Shown here: positions 8,136 to 15,730 of the stretch, piece after piece
How positions within the stretch are numbered: the first letter of the stretch is position 1
Layout of the letters: every line of letters starts with the position of its first letter
Source of the DNA: Paenibacillus montaniterrae
Lineage (GTDB): Bacteria > Bacillota > Bacilli > Paenibacillales > Paenibacillaceae
Assembly (NCBI RefSeq): GCF_018403185.1
Contig: NZ_BOSE01000006.1
Location: 248,001 to 312,000, forward strand
Length of the DNA stretch: 64,000 bases
Direction: 5' to 3'
The notes under the pieces: model-generated
Told to the model about the DNA's origin: nothing
The model's database searches: none
What the model saw: the letters and a program-made list of their open reading frames with translations, nothing else
Made by a program: the position numbers and the translations under genes

Positions 8136-10610
8136 TTATGGATACAGGGTGAAATTATCGAAGGATGTGCTCTTATGCGCCGTTCTAAGGCCAACCTTGC
8201 CATGCGTAAACGCTGTTGGCGAATAGTCGTTATAATCAATTTTCGGCACATTCATATCTCCCACGTATACCTTGATGTTCGTTCCGTTGACGGTTACCTT
8301 CATCCTATGCCATGTATTGATTGCCAGTGGCGTAGCAACCCCCGTCAAATTGCTCCAGCTATAGTTTTGCTTGCCGAGGTAAACGCCATCGGTCTTGATA
8401 TAAGCGTAGTAGCCTTGCATAAAGTCAGCATTGCCCTGTCCGCGCTCCAATCCGTTTGCCGGATTTTTGCCGCGTATAATCAGACCTGCATCGCCGCCGG
8501 CTTCATTCATTTTAATGTCGGCTTCAACCGTATAGTTCGCCCAATTGTCATTGCCGAACGTCGTCTTGGCAAATGTTCCGCCTGCAGAATGATATTGTCC
8601 GTTGCTAACGGACCAGTTCCCTTCCCAACGCTTCCAGCCATCGCTGTTATTATCATTAAAGTTGTCCGTCAGATGAGGCACAGCTACGTGATGATGGAAT
8701 TCCATCGAGGCAAAGTCGGCTTCTCCTGTCACGAATTCCACTCTCAGCTCCCTTGGCCCTTGCGTCAGCGGAACATTGTGCACCGTAATCGATCTCCAAG
8801 CATCCCAGCCGCCCGTATTTGGAACCGATACGATGCCTGTCAGATCAGTTGTACCATCCCATAGCCTAATTTGCACACCATTCATCGTCGTTGCCATACG
8901 GAAGGTCACATCGTAAGCTCCAGTCGAAGCAACATTGACACGATACTTCAACCATTCGCCGGACTGATTCCAGCCAACGTTATAGCCGCCTTCCGGATTG
9001 ACGCGAATGTCGACGCCATCCTTGCGGTACTGCCCACCGATGTTTTCCGGCGTAGTATCATGGTAAGCGACGCCTTCCCCACCGCTCATATAATGAACAG
9101 CTTCAATTTTTCCCGGAACAGGCTTGTAGGCATCCCAGGCACTGCTGCCACCAACCTTATTGCTGAATGCGACATAAGCAAAATCGGCGTGGGTGTCCTC
9201 GGTCAAATAGCCGACTTTGCCACCAGCCAAATTGGCGCTTCTCGTCACCTTCAGCATATGATCAACATAGATTTTGAATTCCGTGCCGGCTTTCTCTACC
9301 CGAATATTATGCCATTTGCTGTAATCGAAGCCAGCAGGCAAATCAGCATTCACCCAGCCTTGAGACACGCCATTGACAACAAAATTCGTCTCAACCCGAT
9401 TATATTTCGAGCTTAAGAGCGCTACTCCATAATTGTTTTCATCAATATAGGAAAACGTGACGCCATACTTTGGCGAGGCGCTCGTTCCTCTCGCCATTTG
9501 CTTTGTATGGAACTCAGCTGTATAGTTGGTGGCCGTCGACGCATTGGTTACTTGCTTGTACCATGTCGTAGCGCCCATTGAATTTTGCCACATTAATTCC
9601 TGATTGTAGATGCCCCAATTGCCGCCGTTCACATTGCTCCAGCTTGAACCAATTGTTGTTCGATTAAATCTATCCTGGAAATCGGGCTGTGCAGGATCAG
9701 GCTGAAAGGTTGCAGTTGGACCTAATACAATCATCTTATCTCCGTTCCAGACCACTCTATCCATATTCGTGCTGCGGATTGGCCAGCCTTCTGGCGTGTA
9801 CCCTCTCCAGTCATGATAGAACATATATAGCGAGTCCAAATCCGGTCCCGTCACTAAGCTGTTATGGCCTAGCCCAATGGTCGGCCCTTCTGTAGAAATA
9901 AGAACCGGATTCTGATTGGTCGCAGGAACAAAGCCTGTGAGCGGATTGTTGCTAACTGCATAATCGACGCGGTATGCGGGACTATGCACGTGATTGCCGG
10001 TGTAGGTCATAAAGTATTTGCCATTGCGCTTAATGACGGTCGCCCCTTCCGTCCAGCCTCCATTTATCGACGCGCCAGTATTCACGCCAGGGCCGAACGT
10101 ATATGGATCACTCATCCGATGCGCAATAATTTGTCCATGCTCTGCGCGATAAAAATACCATTGTCCATCATCATCTATAAACACATGTCCATCAATCGTC
10201 AAGCCTTTATTCGGGGTCTGAATCGTAAATGGCCCGGTTGGACTTTCACTTCTCAGCACGTAATGACCGCCTCCTCCCGGAGACGTGTACATGTAAAAGT
10301 AACCATTCCAGTAAATTACTTCAGGCGCATAAGCTCCTTTCGTCAACGGATCAGTTGCTACCAAGCCGACATAGGTCCAGTTCACCAAATCAGTGGAGCT
10401 CCATGCTTTAATGCCTGTTTCCGAATCCTTAGTGCTGACATACAAATAGTAAACGCCCTTAAATTTCAGCACATAAGGATCGCCTGAGCCATAGGTTGGC
10501 CATTCGTTGCTAAGCGTTTTTGGATTCTGATAAGCGTAAGCTAACGAAGAGGGAAGCGCGAGACATACAATCATTAGCACGAGCAGTACTTTAAATTTTT
10601 TGAACATCAT
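8136..10610 (-). CDS. Secreted multidomain GH43 glycoside hydrolase with CBM6
   Basis: A signal peptide (VLLVLMIVCLALPSSLAYA) is followed by a five-bladed GH43 domain (about 35-300) with the expected catalytic trio: Asp in GSGDPYV (44-46 depending on start), Asp in TIDGHVF (about 142) and Glu in WTEGATV (about 190). Then come a concanavalin-like region (about 310-485), a CBM6 domain starting KIEAVHYMSGGEG (about 503-650) and a second concanavalin/laminin-G-like module to the C-terminus. Family members remove arabinose or xylose from arabinan or xylan side chains; the exact substrate is not decided by these motifs. The start is chosen at 10610, six bases after AGAGG; an ATG at 10616 touches that site. 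A cre-like element lies 21 nt upstream. Confidence 0.9.
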   Translation of the reverse strand: MMFKKFKVLLVLMIVCLALPSSLAYAYQNPKTLSNEWPTYGSGDPYVLKFKGVYYLYVSTKDSETGIKAWSSTDLVNWTYVGLVATDPLTKGAYAPEVIYWNGYFYMYTSPGGGGHYVLRSESPTGPFTIQTPNKGLTIDGHVFIDDDGQWYFYRAEHGQIIAHRMSDPYTFGPGVNTGASINGGWTEGATVIKRNGKYFMTYTGNHVHSPAYRVDYAVSNNPLTGFVPATNQNPVLISTEGPTIGLGHNSLVTGPDLDSLYMFYHDWRGYTPEGWPIRSTNMDRVVWNGDKMIVLGPTATFQPDPAQPDFQDRFNRTTIGSSWSNVNGGNWGIYNQELMWQNSMGATTWYKQVTNASTATNYTAEFHTKQMARGTSASPKYGVTFSYIDENNYGVALLSSKYNRVETNFVVNGVSQGWVNADLPAGFDYSKWHNIRVEKAGTEFKIYVDHMLKVTRSANLAGGKVGYLTEDTHADFAYVAFSNKVGGSSAWDAYKPVPGKIEAVHYMSGGEGVAYHDTTPENIGGQYRKDGVDIRVNPEGGYNVGWNQSGEWLKYRVNVASTGAYDVTFRMATTMNGVQIRLWDGTTDLTGIVSVPNTGGWDAWRSITVHNVPLTQGPRELRVEFVTGEADFASMEFHHHVAVPHLTDNFNDNNSDGWKRWEGNWSVSNGQYHSAGGTFAKTTFGNDNWANYTVEADIKMNEAGGDAGLIIRGKNPANGLERGQGNADFMQGYYAYIKTDGVYLGKQNYSWSNLTGVATPLAINTWHRMKVTVNGTNIKVYVGDMNVPKIDYNDYSPTAFTHGKVGLRTAHKSTSFDNFTLYP

Positions 10611-10631
10611 ACTCATCCTCTCATACGATCA

Positions 10632-10645
10632 TGTAATCGCTTGCA
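10632..10645 (+). promoter_or_regulatory. cre-like element upstream of the GH43 gene
   Basis: TGTAATCGCTTGCA matches TGWAARCGYTWNCA at 13 of 14 positions. It lies between the regulator gene and the GH43 start, where CcpA-mediated repression or roadblock would act on the GH43 gene. Confidence 0.5.
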
Positions 10646-10683
10646 ATTTACGTTAACATCGTATCATCATCCATATTCGATTT

Positions 10684-11751
10684 TTATATCTTATTAAGTA
10701 TATTTTTATGAAAAAGTGTAACGGGCACAGCAACTCTTCGCGGATTGTACGTTCCCTGAATTTGCTCCAGCAGCATGTCAACCGTCACCTTGCACATCTC
10801 CTCCACATTTTGCTTCACATAGCTGACATCGGGCAGCTCCGACTGATCGAAGCTAACCAGCTCCAGACTTCGTCCAGAGGATTGCCCCAGCAGTTGAATC
10901 GCTCGATGCGCATAATGCGTCAGCTCAGCATTGACCGTAAAAACAGCTGTAATCTGCGGATGCTCCTTCAGAAACTCCTGAATCATAAATACCCCGTTGC
11001 CTGATGCAATATCGGCAATGCTGAGCATGCACCACAAATTTTTATTGATTGATAGATTTCGCTCCAAAAATGCTTTCTCAAACCCTTGCGCACGATCGGT
11101 TGTCGCTGAATTCGTAACATTAACCGTTACGAAGGCGATATGCTCATGCCCTTTGCGAAGCAAATAATTGACCGCCTGATAAGCGCCGTCCAAATTGTTG
11201 GCACTGGCGCTATACGTTTCAATTTCCTTCATGTAGCGATCAATCAGCACAAGCGGGAAGCGATCCAGCGACAGCCTTAAAATATCGTTGTTGTACATCT
11301 CCTGCTCGATCGGGAAAATAATAAGTCCCTTCACCCGCAAATGCATCAAATCCTCGATTGCTCTGCTTTCCTCCAGTGCTGATTCCTGCGTAATTTTAAT
11401 GAGTAGATGATAACCATTCTCCCGCACATATTGCTCAACGGCGTTAATAATATGTTGATCGACCTTTGTTTTCATGCACGGCAGAATAAGCCCGATCAGC
11501 CCCTTATAGCGGCTCATCGATTCATTGTCATCATCAATATGCTTTACAAACGTCCCTTTGCCGCGATGTCTGACGAGCACGCCTTCTTCAACCAATCCAT
11601 TTATCGCATTTTTAGTCGTAATCTTGCTTACATGATAATGCTCCATCAGCTCCGTCTCCGACGGCACGCGATCCCCTGCCCGCAATTTACCCGAGCGGAT
11701 CATATAACGGATATCCTCTTGAATTTGTTTGTACAATGGCATAGACTTCAT
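10684..11751 (-). CDS. GntR-type HTH / LacI-type effector-binding transcriptional regulator (AraR architecture)
   Basis: The N-terminal 70 residues form a GntR winged helix (LYKQIQEDIRYMIRSGKL, VPSETELMEHYHVSKITTKN). They are joined to a periplasmic-binding-protein-like effector domain of the LacI class beginning YKGLIGLILPC. This fusion is typical of AraR, the L-arabinose repressor of Bacillus, and of related sugar regulators; 355 residues is a normal length. The start at 11751 follows GAGG. It lies head-to-tail upstream of the GH43 gene on the same strand and probably represses this locus until an arabinose- or xylose-like inducer binds. AraR identity is inferred, not shown. Confidence 0.85.
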   Translation of the reverse strand: MKSMPLYKQIQEDIRYMIRSGKLRAGDRVPSETELMEHYHVSKITTKNAINGLVEEGVLVRHRGKGTFVKHIDDDNESMSRYKGLIGLILPCMKTKVDQHIINAVEQYVRENGYHLLIKITQESALEESRAIEDLMHLRVKGLIIFPIEQEMYNNDILRLSLDRFPLVLIDRYMKEIETYSASANNLDGAYQAVNYLLRKGHEHIAFVTVNVTNSATTDRAQGFEKAFLERNLSINKNLWCMLSIADIASGNGVFMIQEFLKEHPQITAVFTVNAELTHYAHRAIQLLGQSSGRSLELVSFDQSELPDVSYVKQNVEEMCKVTVDMLLEQIQGTYNPRRVAVPVTLFHKNILNKI

Positions 11752-11877
11752 CAGAATTGCCTCGCTTTACATGGAATTGCGTCGCATGAAATAATGAGTT
11801 CAGAGCTGCTTCGCAGGCCCGGACTATATGCATCATTTCATTTTCATTTTGGCAGAAACAGCAAAAATCTACAACCG

Positions 11878-12435
11878 TCAGTCAAGCGCTATTCCATGAA
11901 GCAAAAGCTCGACCATTTGCTCCAAAAGTTGTTCCAGTGGAGCTTGTGCTGCTCTGCGATCACGCCGCTCCTCCATTAGCTGATACAAGCTGCCGATATA
12001 CATTTGAATAAATAAATCCATATTGAAGGGTCGCAATATGCCTTCCTTAACTCCTTGCTCGACCAATAGCTGCACTTGACCCCAGCCGAGCGTCACATGC
12101 TTATCAATTTCTGCCCATTGCTTCGGATATTTCTGTTTGAACTCCTTCAGGAGACGAATATCGGACAGAATAAACCATTCCGGTACATTAACAAGTGTCT
12201 TTTTCAGCTTCTCAAGCAGCGTTAGACTTACATCCTCCATAATAGAAGCCTCTGCGGCTTGCATCTCGAGAATGGAATTTGTAACGATTGCATCAATGAT
12301 TTGCTCCTTGGACTCAAAGCTTTGGTAAATCGTTTTCGAGCTGACTCCTAATCGCGCCGCTAAATCTCTCATCGTAAACCTTAGACCGTTTTCAATAATC
12401 TCTTCCTTTGCGGCCTCAATGACACGTTGTTTCAT
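11878..12435 (-). CDS. TetR/AcrR family transcriptional regulator
   Basis: The protein is 185 residues. The N-terminal HTH is clear (RVIEAAKEEIIENGLRFTMR, DLAARLGVSSKTIYQSFESK, residues about 4-50), followed by an all-helical ligand-binding domain with no recognisable family motif. It is the distal gene of a two-gene minus-strand unit, 31 nt after the DUF5360-like membrane protein. A TetR-family gene next to a YvaD-like protein recalls the yvaD-yvaE-yvaF neighbourhood of Bacillus subtilis, but the SMR transporter is missing here. Confidence 0.85.
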   Translation of the reverse strand: MKQRVIEAAKEEIIENGLRFTMRDLAARLGVSSKTIYQSFESKEQIIDAIVTNSILEMQAAEASIMEDVSLTLLEKLKKTLVNVPEWFILSDIRLLKEFKQKYPKQWAEIDKHVTLGWGQVQLLVEQGVKEGILRPFNMDLFIQMYIGSLYQLMEERRDRRAAQAPLEQLLEQMVELLLHGIALD

Positions 12436-12465
12436 TATTAGTTAGCTCCTCCTTTTTCGCTTAGA

Positions 12466-12852
12466 TTAGGCTGATCTAATCAACTTCGGCAAGAAAATAA
12501 GCGGATAGACGATCAAGAACGAATTGGGAAGCCACCACCAAATATCAAAATCTCCCCTTATCGCCCAAAAGGAAATAGCCTGCAGCCCTGCACAAAACGT
12601 CAAGCTTAAGGAGACGATGCAAAGCGGCAGCCAAGCTCTACTCTTTCTTCGAAAAAGAGCAATACTTAATAACCCGGTAAGCGAAACCATCAAATCCAAT
12701 GGAATAAACGAAAGATTCCATGCCACCATAATCGGATTATCGTAATCCTTATACAGAAACTCACTCGGCAGCAGCCCCATTAATACAATGAACCAATAAG
12801 CTAAAAACCCAACATCCGTAATCAGCATAGACACTTTCAATGATTTCCCCAT
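12466..12852 (-). CDS. Small four-helix membrane protein, DUF5360/YvaD-like
   Basis: The protein is 128 residues with four predicted membrane helices (LITDVGFLAYWFIVLMG, IPLDLMVSLTGLLSIALF, WLPLCIVSLSLTFCAGL, FLIVYPLIFLP). The ATG at 12852 has an ideal GGAGG five bases upstream; the longer frame to 12942 is not supported. I assign it to the DUF5360 (YvaD) group from memory of that pattern and from the TetR neighbour. Its function is unknown. An inverted repeat upstream is the likely target of the TetR regulator. Confidence 0.7.
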   Translation of the reverse strand: MGKSLKVSMLITDVGFLAYWFIVLMGLLPSEFLYKDYDNPIMVAWNLSFIPLDLMVSLTGLLSIALFRRKSRAWLPLCIVSLSLTFCAGLQAISFWAIRGDFDIWWWLPNSFLIVYPLIFLPKLIRSA

Positions 12853-12934
12853 AGTAACCTCCAGTGCGAAGTATGCACAGCAGTGCAAAAGCAACGATAA
12901 ATGAAAAGTGTAAAAAGAATGCGAAATATGCGAG

Positions 12935-12960
12935 GAAAACAAATAAATAATTTTGTTTTC
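12935..12960. promoter_or_regulatory. Inverted repeat, candidate TetR operator
   Basis: GAAAACAAA at 12935-12943 and TTTGTTTTC at 12952-12960 are perfect 9-bp arms around an 8-bp AT spacer. The repeat lies about 80 nt upstream of the DUF5360-like start codon. A promoter-like TTGAAC N17 TATCAT can be read on the minus strand a little further upstream. Size and position suit a TetR-family operator. Confidence 0.4.
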
Positions 12961-13047
12961 TTTGTTTTACATGATACTACTTTCTTGCTTGAGGTTCAAG
13001 TGGTGGGAATGTGAGGGTTGGAGATGTGGGATTTCGATTCATTTGGT

Positions 13048-13316
13048 AAAAAAGGGGCTGTCTGAAAAGTAAAGGGCTGAAAGGCAGACAAGGGATGCTG
13101 GCTAGTCGCTAAGGAAGCTGGATAACGTTATGTGTGACCAATGAAGCCTTGCTCATGCTAAGGAATATACAACGTCTTATTAGTCGGTTTTCCCCGTATT
13201 TAAGGGAGATTTCCGTACTTAAGGTTATGCATATTCGTTAGAATGTCCTTCGCCTGCAAACGGATCATTTAACGTTATCCAGATTCTTTAAACCTTCACT
13301 TTTACCTTGCACAGAG
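13048..13316. repeat. Non-coding region with nested inverted repeats, possible decayed MITE
   Basis: This is the main part of a roughly 490-nt gene-free gap (12853-13343). CTGGATAACGTTA at 13118-13130 recurs as a perfect 13-bp inverted copy at 13270-13282. The outer ends (GGGGCTGTCTGAAAAG on the left; CTTTTACCTTGCACAG read on the right) resemble each other imperfectly in inverted orientation. GGGCTGTCTGAAAA is also close to the terminal repeat of the element at 4171. No open frame is convincing here. Confidence 0.4.
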
Positions 13317-13343
13317 GCTTATATCTCAGCTTCTTTAATGCTA

Positions 13344-14726
13344 TTAACCATTTTTTTGAGAACGTTTATACACATTCAAAATAACTAACCAACTCATGAC
13401 GACGATTGCTGCAAAAAGCACAAGCATATTACTGTACAAATAAGTAGAACCATCAAAATTGATTGGTAGCAGCTTCCGATCCAGCAAGCTAATAGATAGC
13501 AAACCGCCTACAATGGCAATTCCCATTCCCTCTGCTAAAAAGCTTGTGAAATTAAGCAAACTCATTCCAGCGCCAGCTTCCTTTTGCTTCAAGCTGCTCG
13601 ATACAATTGTAGATATAACGGTTTTGGTAAAGGAAAGCCCTCCAAAAACAAAAACCAAGATCGTTGTCATAAGCCATGGTGTTGCTTCTATAAAACATGC
13701 AGCGATTAAAAAGCTGATCGAAAGAAAGGCAGCCCCTATAGTTAGCACATACAAGGAACCTTTCCGATCAACAAGCAATCCCCCAATATAGCCGAAAATA
13801 ATGACACTAATGGTTCCAGGAAAAAGTATTCCGCTGCCAATTGCTGCAGTACTTAAATGGTGAACATCCTTCATCATATAAGGAACCATCGAAATAAAGC
13901 CCGCTACAGTACCGAAGATAAGCCCTCCACAAAGGACTCCGATCATAAATGATGCATTTTTCCCCAGTGCAGGATCAACAAAAGGATCTGCTGCTTTTCT
14001 AATATGCCTTATAAATAATAAAAGCAATACAACACTAATAATTAACAAGAAAACCTTATAGGATGTTGTGAACATCATAAAACATACGATGCCTGCTGAC
14101 ATCAATACCATCCCTGCAATATCAAAACGGCCTTCAACTCTTTCTTCCTTTTCCAGCAGTTTTATTAGAAATGGAACCGTAATCATCGTCACGGTTGGAA
14201 TAAGCAGCAAGTATGACCAATTGATGTAGTGAGCAATGAACCCGCCAATAGCTGGCCCAACACCTTCTCCCATCGCTACTATAGAACCGATAAGGCCAAA
14301 TGCTCTACCTCTATTTTCCTTTGGAATATAGCGTGCGACGACAACCATCACAAGTGCAGGAAATGCTGCTGCACCGATTCCTTGAATTAAACGGGCTGTA
14401 ATCAGAATAGGAAAGAAAGAGTGTCCAGCAAACCCAATTATCGATCCGAAGCAGTTCATGATAATTCCAAAAAGAAGCAGCTTTTTCAGACCCAGCTGAT
14501 CCGATAGCTTTCCATATACCGCTGTCCCAACAGAAAAGGTCAACATAAAAGCAGTATTCACCCAATTTGCAATCGCTGGCGGTTTACCAAAATAATCGGC
14601 AATATCGGGTAATGAAACATTCAAAACCATTTCATTTAGTACACTGAAAAAAGATAAAACACAAAGCCAAACTAAAACTTGATTATGGTTATATCGTACA
14701 GTTAAACGTGAATAAGACTTATTCAC
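13344..14726 (-). CDS. tet(L): Tetracycline efflux MFS transporter of the Tet(L)/Tet(K) type
   Basis: The protein is 460 residues with about 14 membrane helices. Long stretches match the Tet(L) family as I know it: SFFSVLNEMVLNVSLPDIA, NWVNTAFMLTFSVGTAVYG, VARYIPKENRGRAFGLIGS, GEGVGPAIGG (motif C of drug/H+ antiporters) and FTKTVISTIVSSSLKQKEAG. It should exchange a tetracycline-metal complex for protons across the membrane. Translation begins at GTG, as in tet(L), six bases after GGAGGG. A 20-codon leader peptide lies upstream. Many substitutions relative to classical Tet(L) suggest a diverged or chromosomal variant; resistance itself is not proven by sequence. Confidence 0.88.
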   Translation of the reverse strand: MNKSYSRLTVRYNHNQVLVWLCVLSFFSVLNEMVLNVSLPDIADYFGKPPAIANWVNTAFMLTFSVGTAVYGKLSDQLGLKKLLLFGIIMNCFGSIIGFAGHSFFPILITARLIQGIGAAAFPALVMVVVARYIPKENRGRAFGLIGSIVAMGEGVGPAIGGFIAHYINWSYLLLIPTVTMITVPFLIKLLEKEERVEGRFDIAGMVLMSAGIVCFMMFTTSYKVFLLIISVVLLLLFIRHIRKAADPFVDPALGKNASFMIGVLCGGLIFGTVAGFISMVPYMMKDVHHLSTAAIGSGILFPGTISVIIFGYIGGLLVDRKGSLYVLTIGAAFLSISFLIAACFIEATPWLMTTILVFVFGGLSFTKTVISTIVSSSLKQKEAGAGMSLLNFTSFLAEGMGIAIVGGLLSISLLDRKLLPINFDGSTYLYSNMLVLFAAIVVMSWLVILNVYKRSQKNG

Positions 14727-14759
14727 ATTTTACCCTCCAATAGCGAGGGCAGACGTAGT

Positions 14760-14822
14760 TTATAGGGTCATTGATACGCTTCCCTCTGTTAATTGTACCC
14801 TGTTATATTTATAGCACTTCAT
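14760..14822 (-). CDS. Leader peptide of the tet(L)-like gene (translational attenuation)
   Basis: A 20-codon frame behind AGGAGG (seven bases) reads MKCYKYNRVQLTEGSVSMTL. This closely parallels the known tet(L) leader peptide (MKCNECNRVQ...). It ends 33 nt before the GTG of the efflux gene. In the RNA, ACCCT at the leader's end can pair with AGGGT that contains the second ribosome-binding site, while GAGGG within the leader can pair with CCCTC further on. These are alternative structures of the kind expected for tetracycline-induced translational reattenuation. The mechanism is inferred from tet(L). Confidence 0.85.
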   Translation of the reverse strand: MKCYKYNRVQLTEGSVSMTL

Positions 14823-14882
14823 AATAATGCCTCCTGAATTTGATGGATATAGTTTATCATACATTTATACGTACAAGTAAGC

Positions 14883-14915
14883 TTGAATTCCAACTATATA
14901 ATTGTTATAACAATT
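14883..14915 (+). promoter_or_regulatory. Promoter and palindromic operator of the AbrB/Doc operon
   Basis: TTGAAT at 14883-14888 and TATAAC at 14906-14911 are spaced by 17 bp. The -10 box is embedded in a perfect 16-bp palindrome, AATTGTTATAACAATT (14900-14915). This arrangement is typical of toxin-antitoxin autorepression by an AbrB-type antitoxin. Confidence 0.6.
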
Positions 14916-14942
14916 GAATAAGATGATAAGGAGAGAATTTCC

Positions 14943-15206
14943 ATGGATAGGATGAATGACATGGAACGAAAAGTAACCAAATTTGGTAACAGCTTAGGTA
15001 TCACCATGACTGACGCTTTAAAACAAATAGGATTGGATCAAGGCGATATTGTCAACATAGCTGTTAACCCTGAATCGGGAGAAATTATCATTAAAAAATC
15101 AACAAAGGTTTCATTGCCAGAAGGGGTTAGCTCAGATTTCATGAGTACCTTGACAGATGTCATTGAGGAATATGATCAAACACTGAAAGGACTTAAGGAC
15201 AGATGA
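14943..15206 (+). CDS. AbrB/MazE-type antitoxin of a Doc toxin-antitoxin pair
   Basis: The protein is 87 residues. The N-terminal swapped-hairpin AbrB domain is evident (ERKVTKFGNSLGITMTDALK, then GLDQGDIVNIAV and IIIKK, about residues 8-55). An acidic C-terminal tail probably wraps the toxin. The start at 14943 follows AAGGAGAG. The stop codon overlaps an ATG that begins the toxin N-terminus (ATGA at 15203-15206). It is likely to neutralise the Doc protein and repress the operon through the palindrome at 14900. Confidence 0.85.
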   Translation: MDRMNDMERKVTKFGNSLGITMTDALKQIGLDQGDIVNIAVNPESGEIIIKKSTKVSLPEGVSSDFMSTLTDVIEEYDQTLKGLKDR

Positions 15207-15606
15207 CCTCGAATCGTTTTTTAACTTCCAAGAAGTAATAGCTATTAATGTGGCTATGATACAACGCTACAGTCCCGGTGAACAAATAGGAGTTAAAGAA
15301 CTGGGATTACTTGAATCATCTGTCCATCGACCTCTAACTTCTGTATTTGGCAAAGACGCTTATCCAACTATCTTTGAGAAAGCGGCGGCTTTGTTTGAAT
15401 CACTTGGTCAAAACCACCCCTTTCACAATGCAAATAAACGAACTGCTTTCACAGCACTGGTAATATTCCTCCATTATAATGGCCTTCATTTTAAAATGAA
15501 TACAAAAAAAGCTGAAGATTTTACGGTAGATATGGTCAATCATCAGTTTAATTTTCAAGAGATCGCTTCGATTATTGAAGGTCACTGCCTTACGATTCAT
15601 GCTTGA
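15203..15606 (+). CDS. doc: Doc/Fic-family death-on-curing toxin, N-terminus in a -1 frame
   Basis: The C-terminal part, open from 15187 with a GTG at 15250, contains the Doc motif HPFHNANKRT and GLLESSV, as expected for the Fic-fold kinase that phosphorylates EF-Tu. In-frame residues upstream of the GTG (NFQEVIAIN) also look like Doc, yet this frame has no ATG, GTG or TTG there. An ATG at 15203, overlapping the antitoxin stop, begins MTSNRFL and runs into the slippery run T-TTT-TTA (15217-15223). A -1 slip at that point gives MTSNRFLNFQEVIAI... and a full 134-residue Doc. Alternatives are a one-base deletion, a sequencing error in the T run, or initiation at 15250. Confidence 0.75.
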
Positions 15607-15610
15607 CAAG

Positions 15611-15656
15611 CAAAAACACCATCCTCATGAGGATGGTGTTCATTATGGTGGAGGTG
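15611..15656 (-). repeat. tmRNA 3'-end-like repeat with terminator, copy 1 (att remnant)
   Basis: Read on the minus strand it is CACCTCCACCA (15646-15656, one base different from copies 2 and 3), then a short spacer and the hairpin AACACCATCC/GGATGGTGTT followed by TTTTTG. CGCCTCCACCA is the expected acceptor and CCA end of a Bacillota tmRNA, and the hairpin would be the ssrA terminator. No tmRNA body lies beside it, so it is read as a displaced ssrA 3' end left by an insertion. Confidence 0.55.
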
Positions 15657-15730
15657 CACCGTGGCTTTCCGAAGCTACAATTCGCGACCACAAGGTGAAT
15701 TGGTGATGTTTGTAGAAGTTGCTAAAACGA

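Noticed and set aside
7899..9416. Long plus-strand frames of 321 and 181 codons antisense to the GH43 gene
   Set aside because: Their translations have no recognisable domain, while the opposite strand encodes an unmistakable GH43-CBM6 protein.
15611..15656. Hairpin plus GGTGGAGG considered as a tRNA-Ser or tRNA-Leu fragment
   Set aside because: The acceptor sequence CGCCTCCACCA fits a tmRNA better than those tRNAs, and no T-arm or anticodon arm is convincing next to it.
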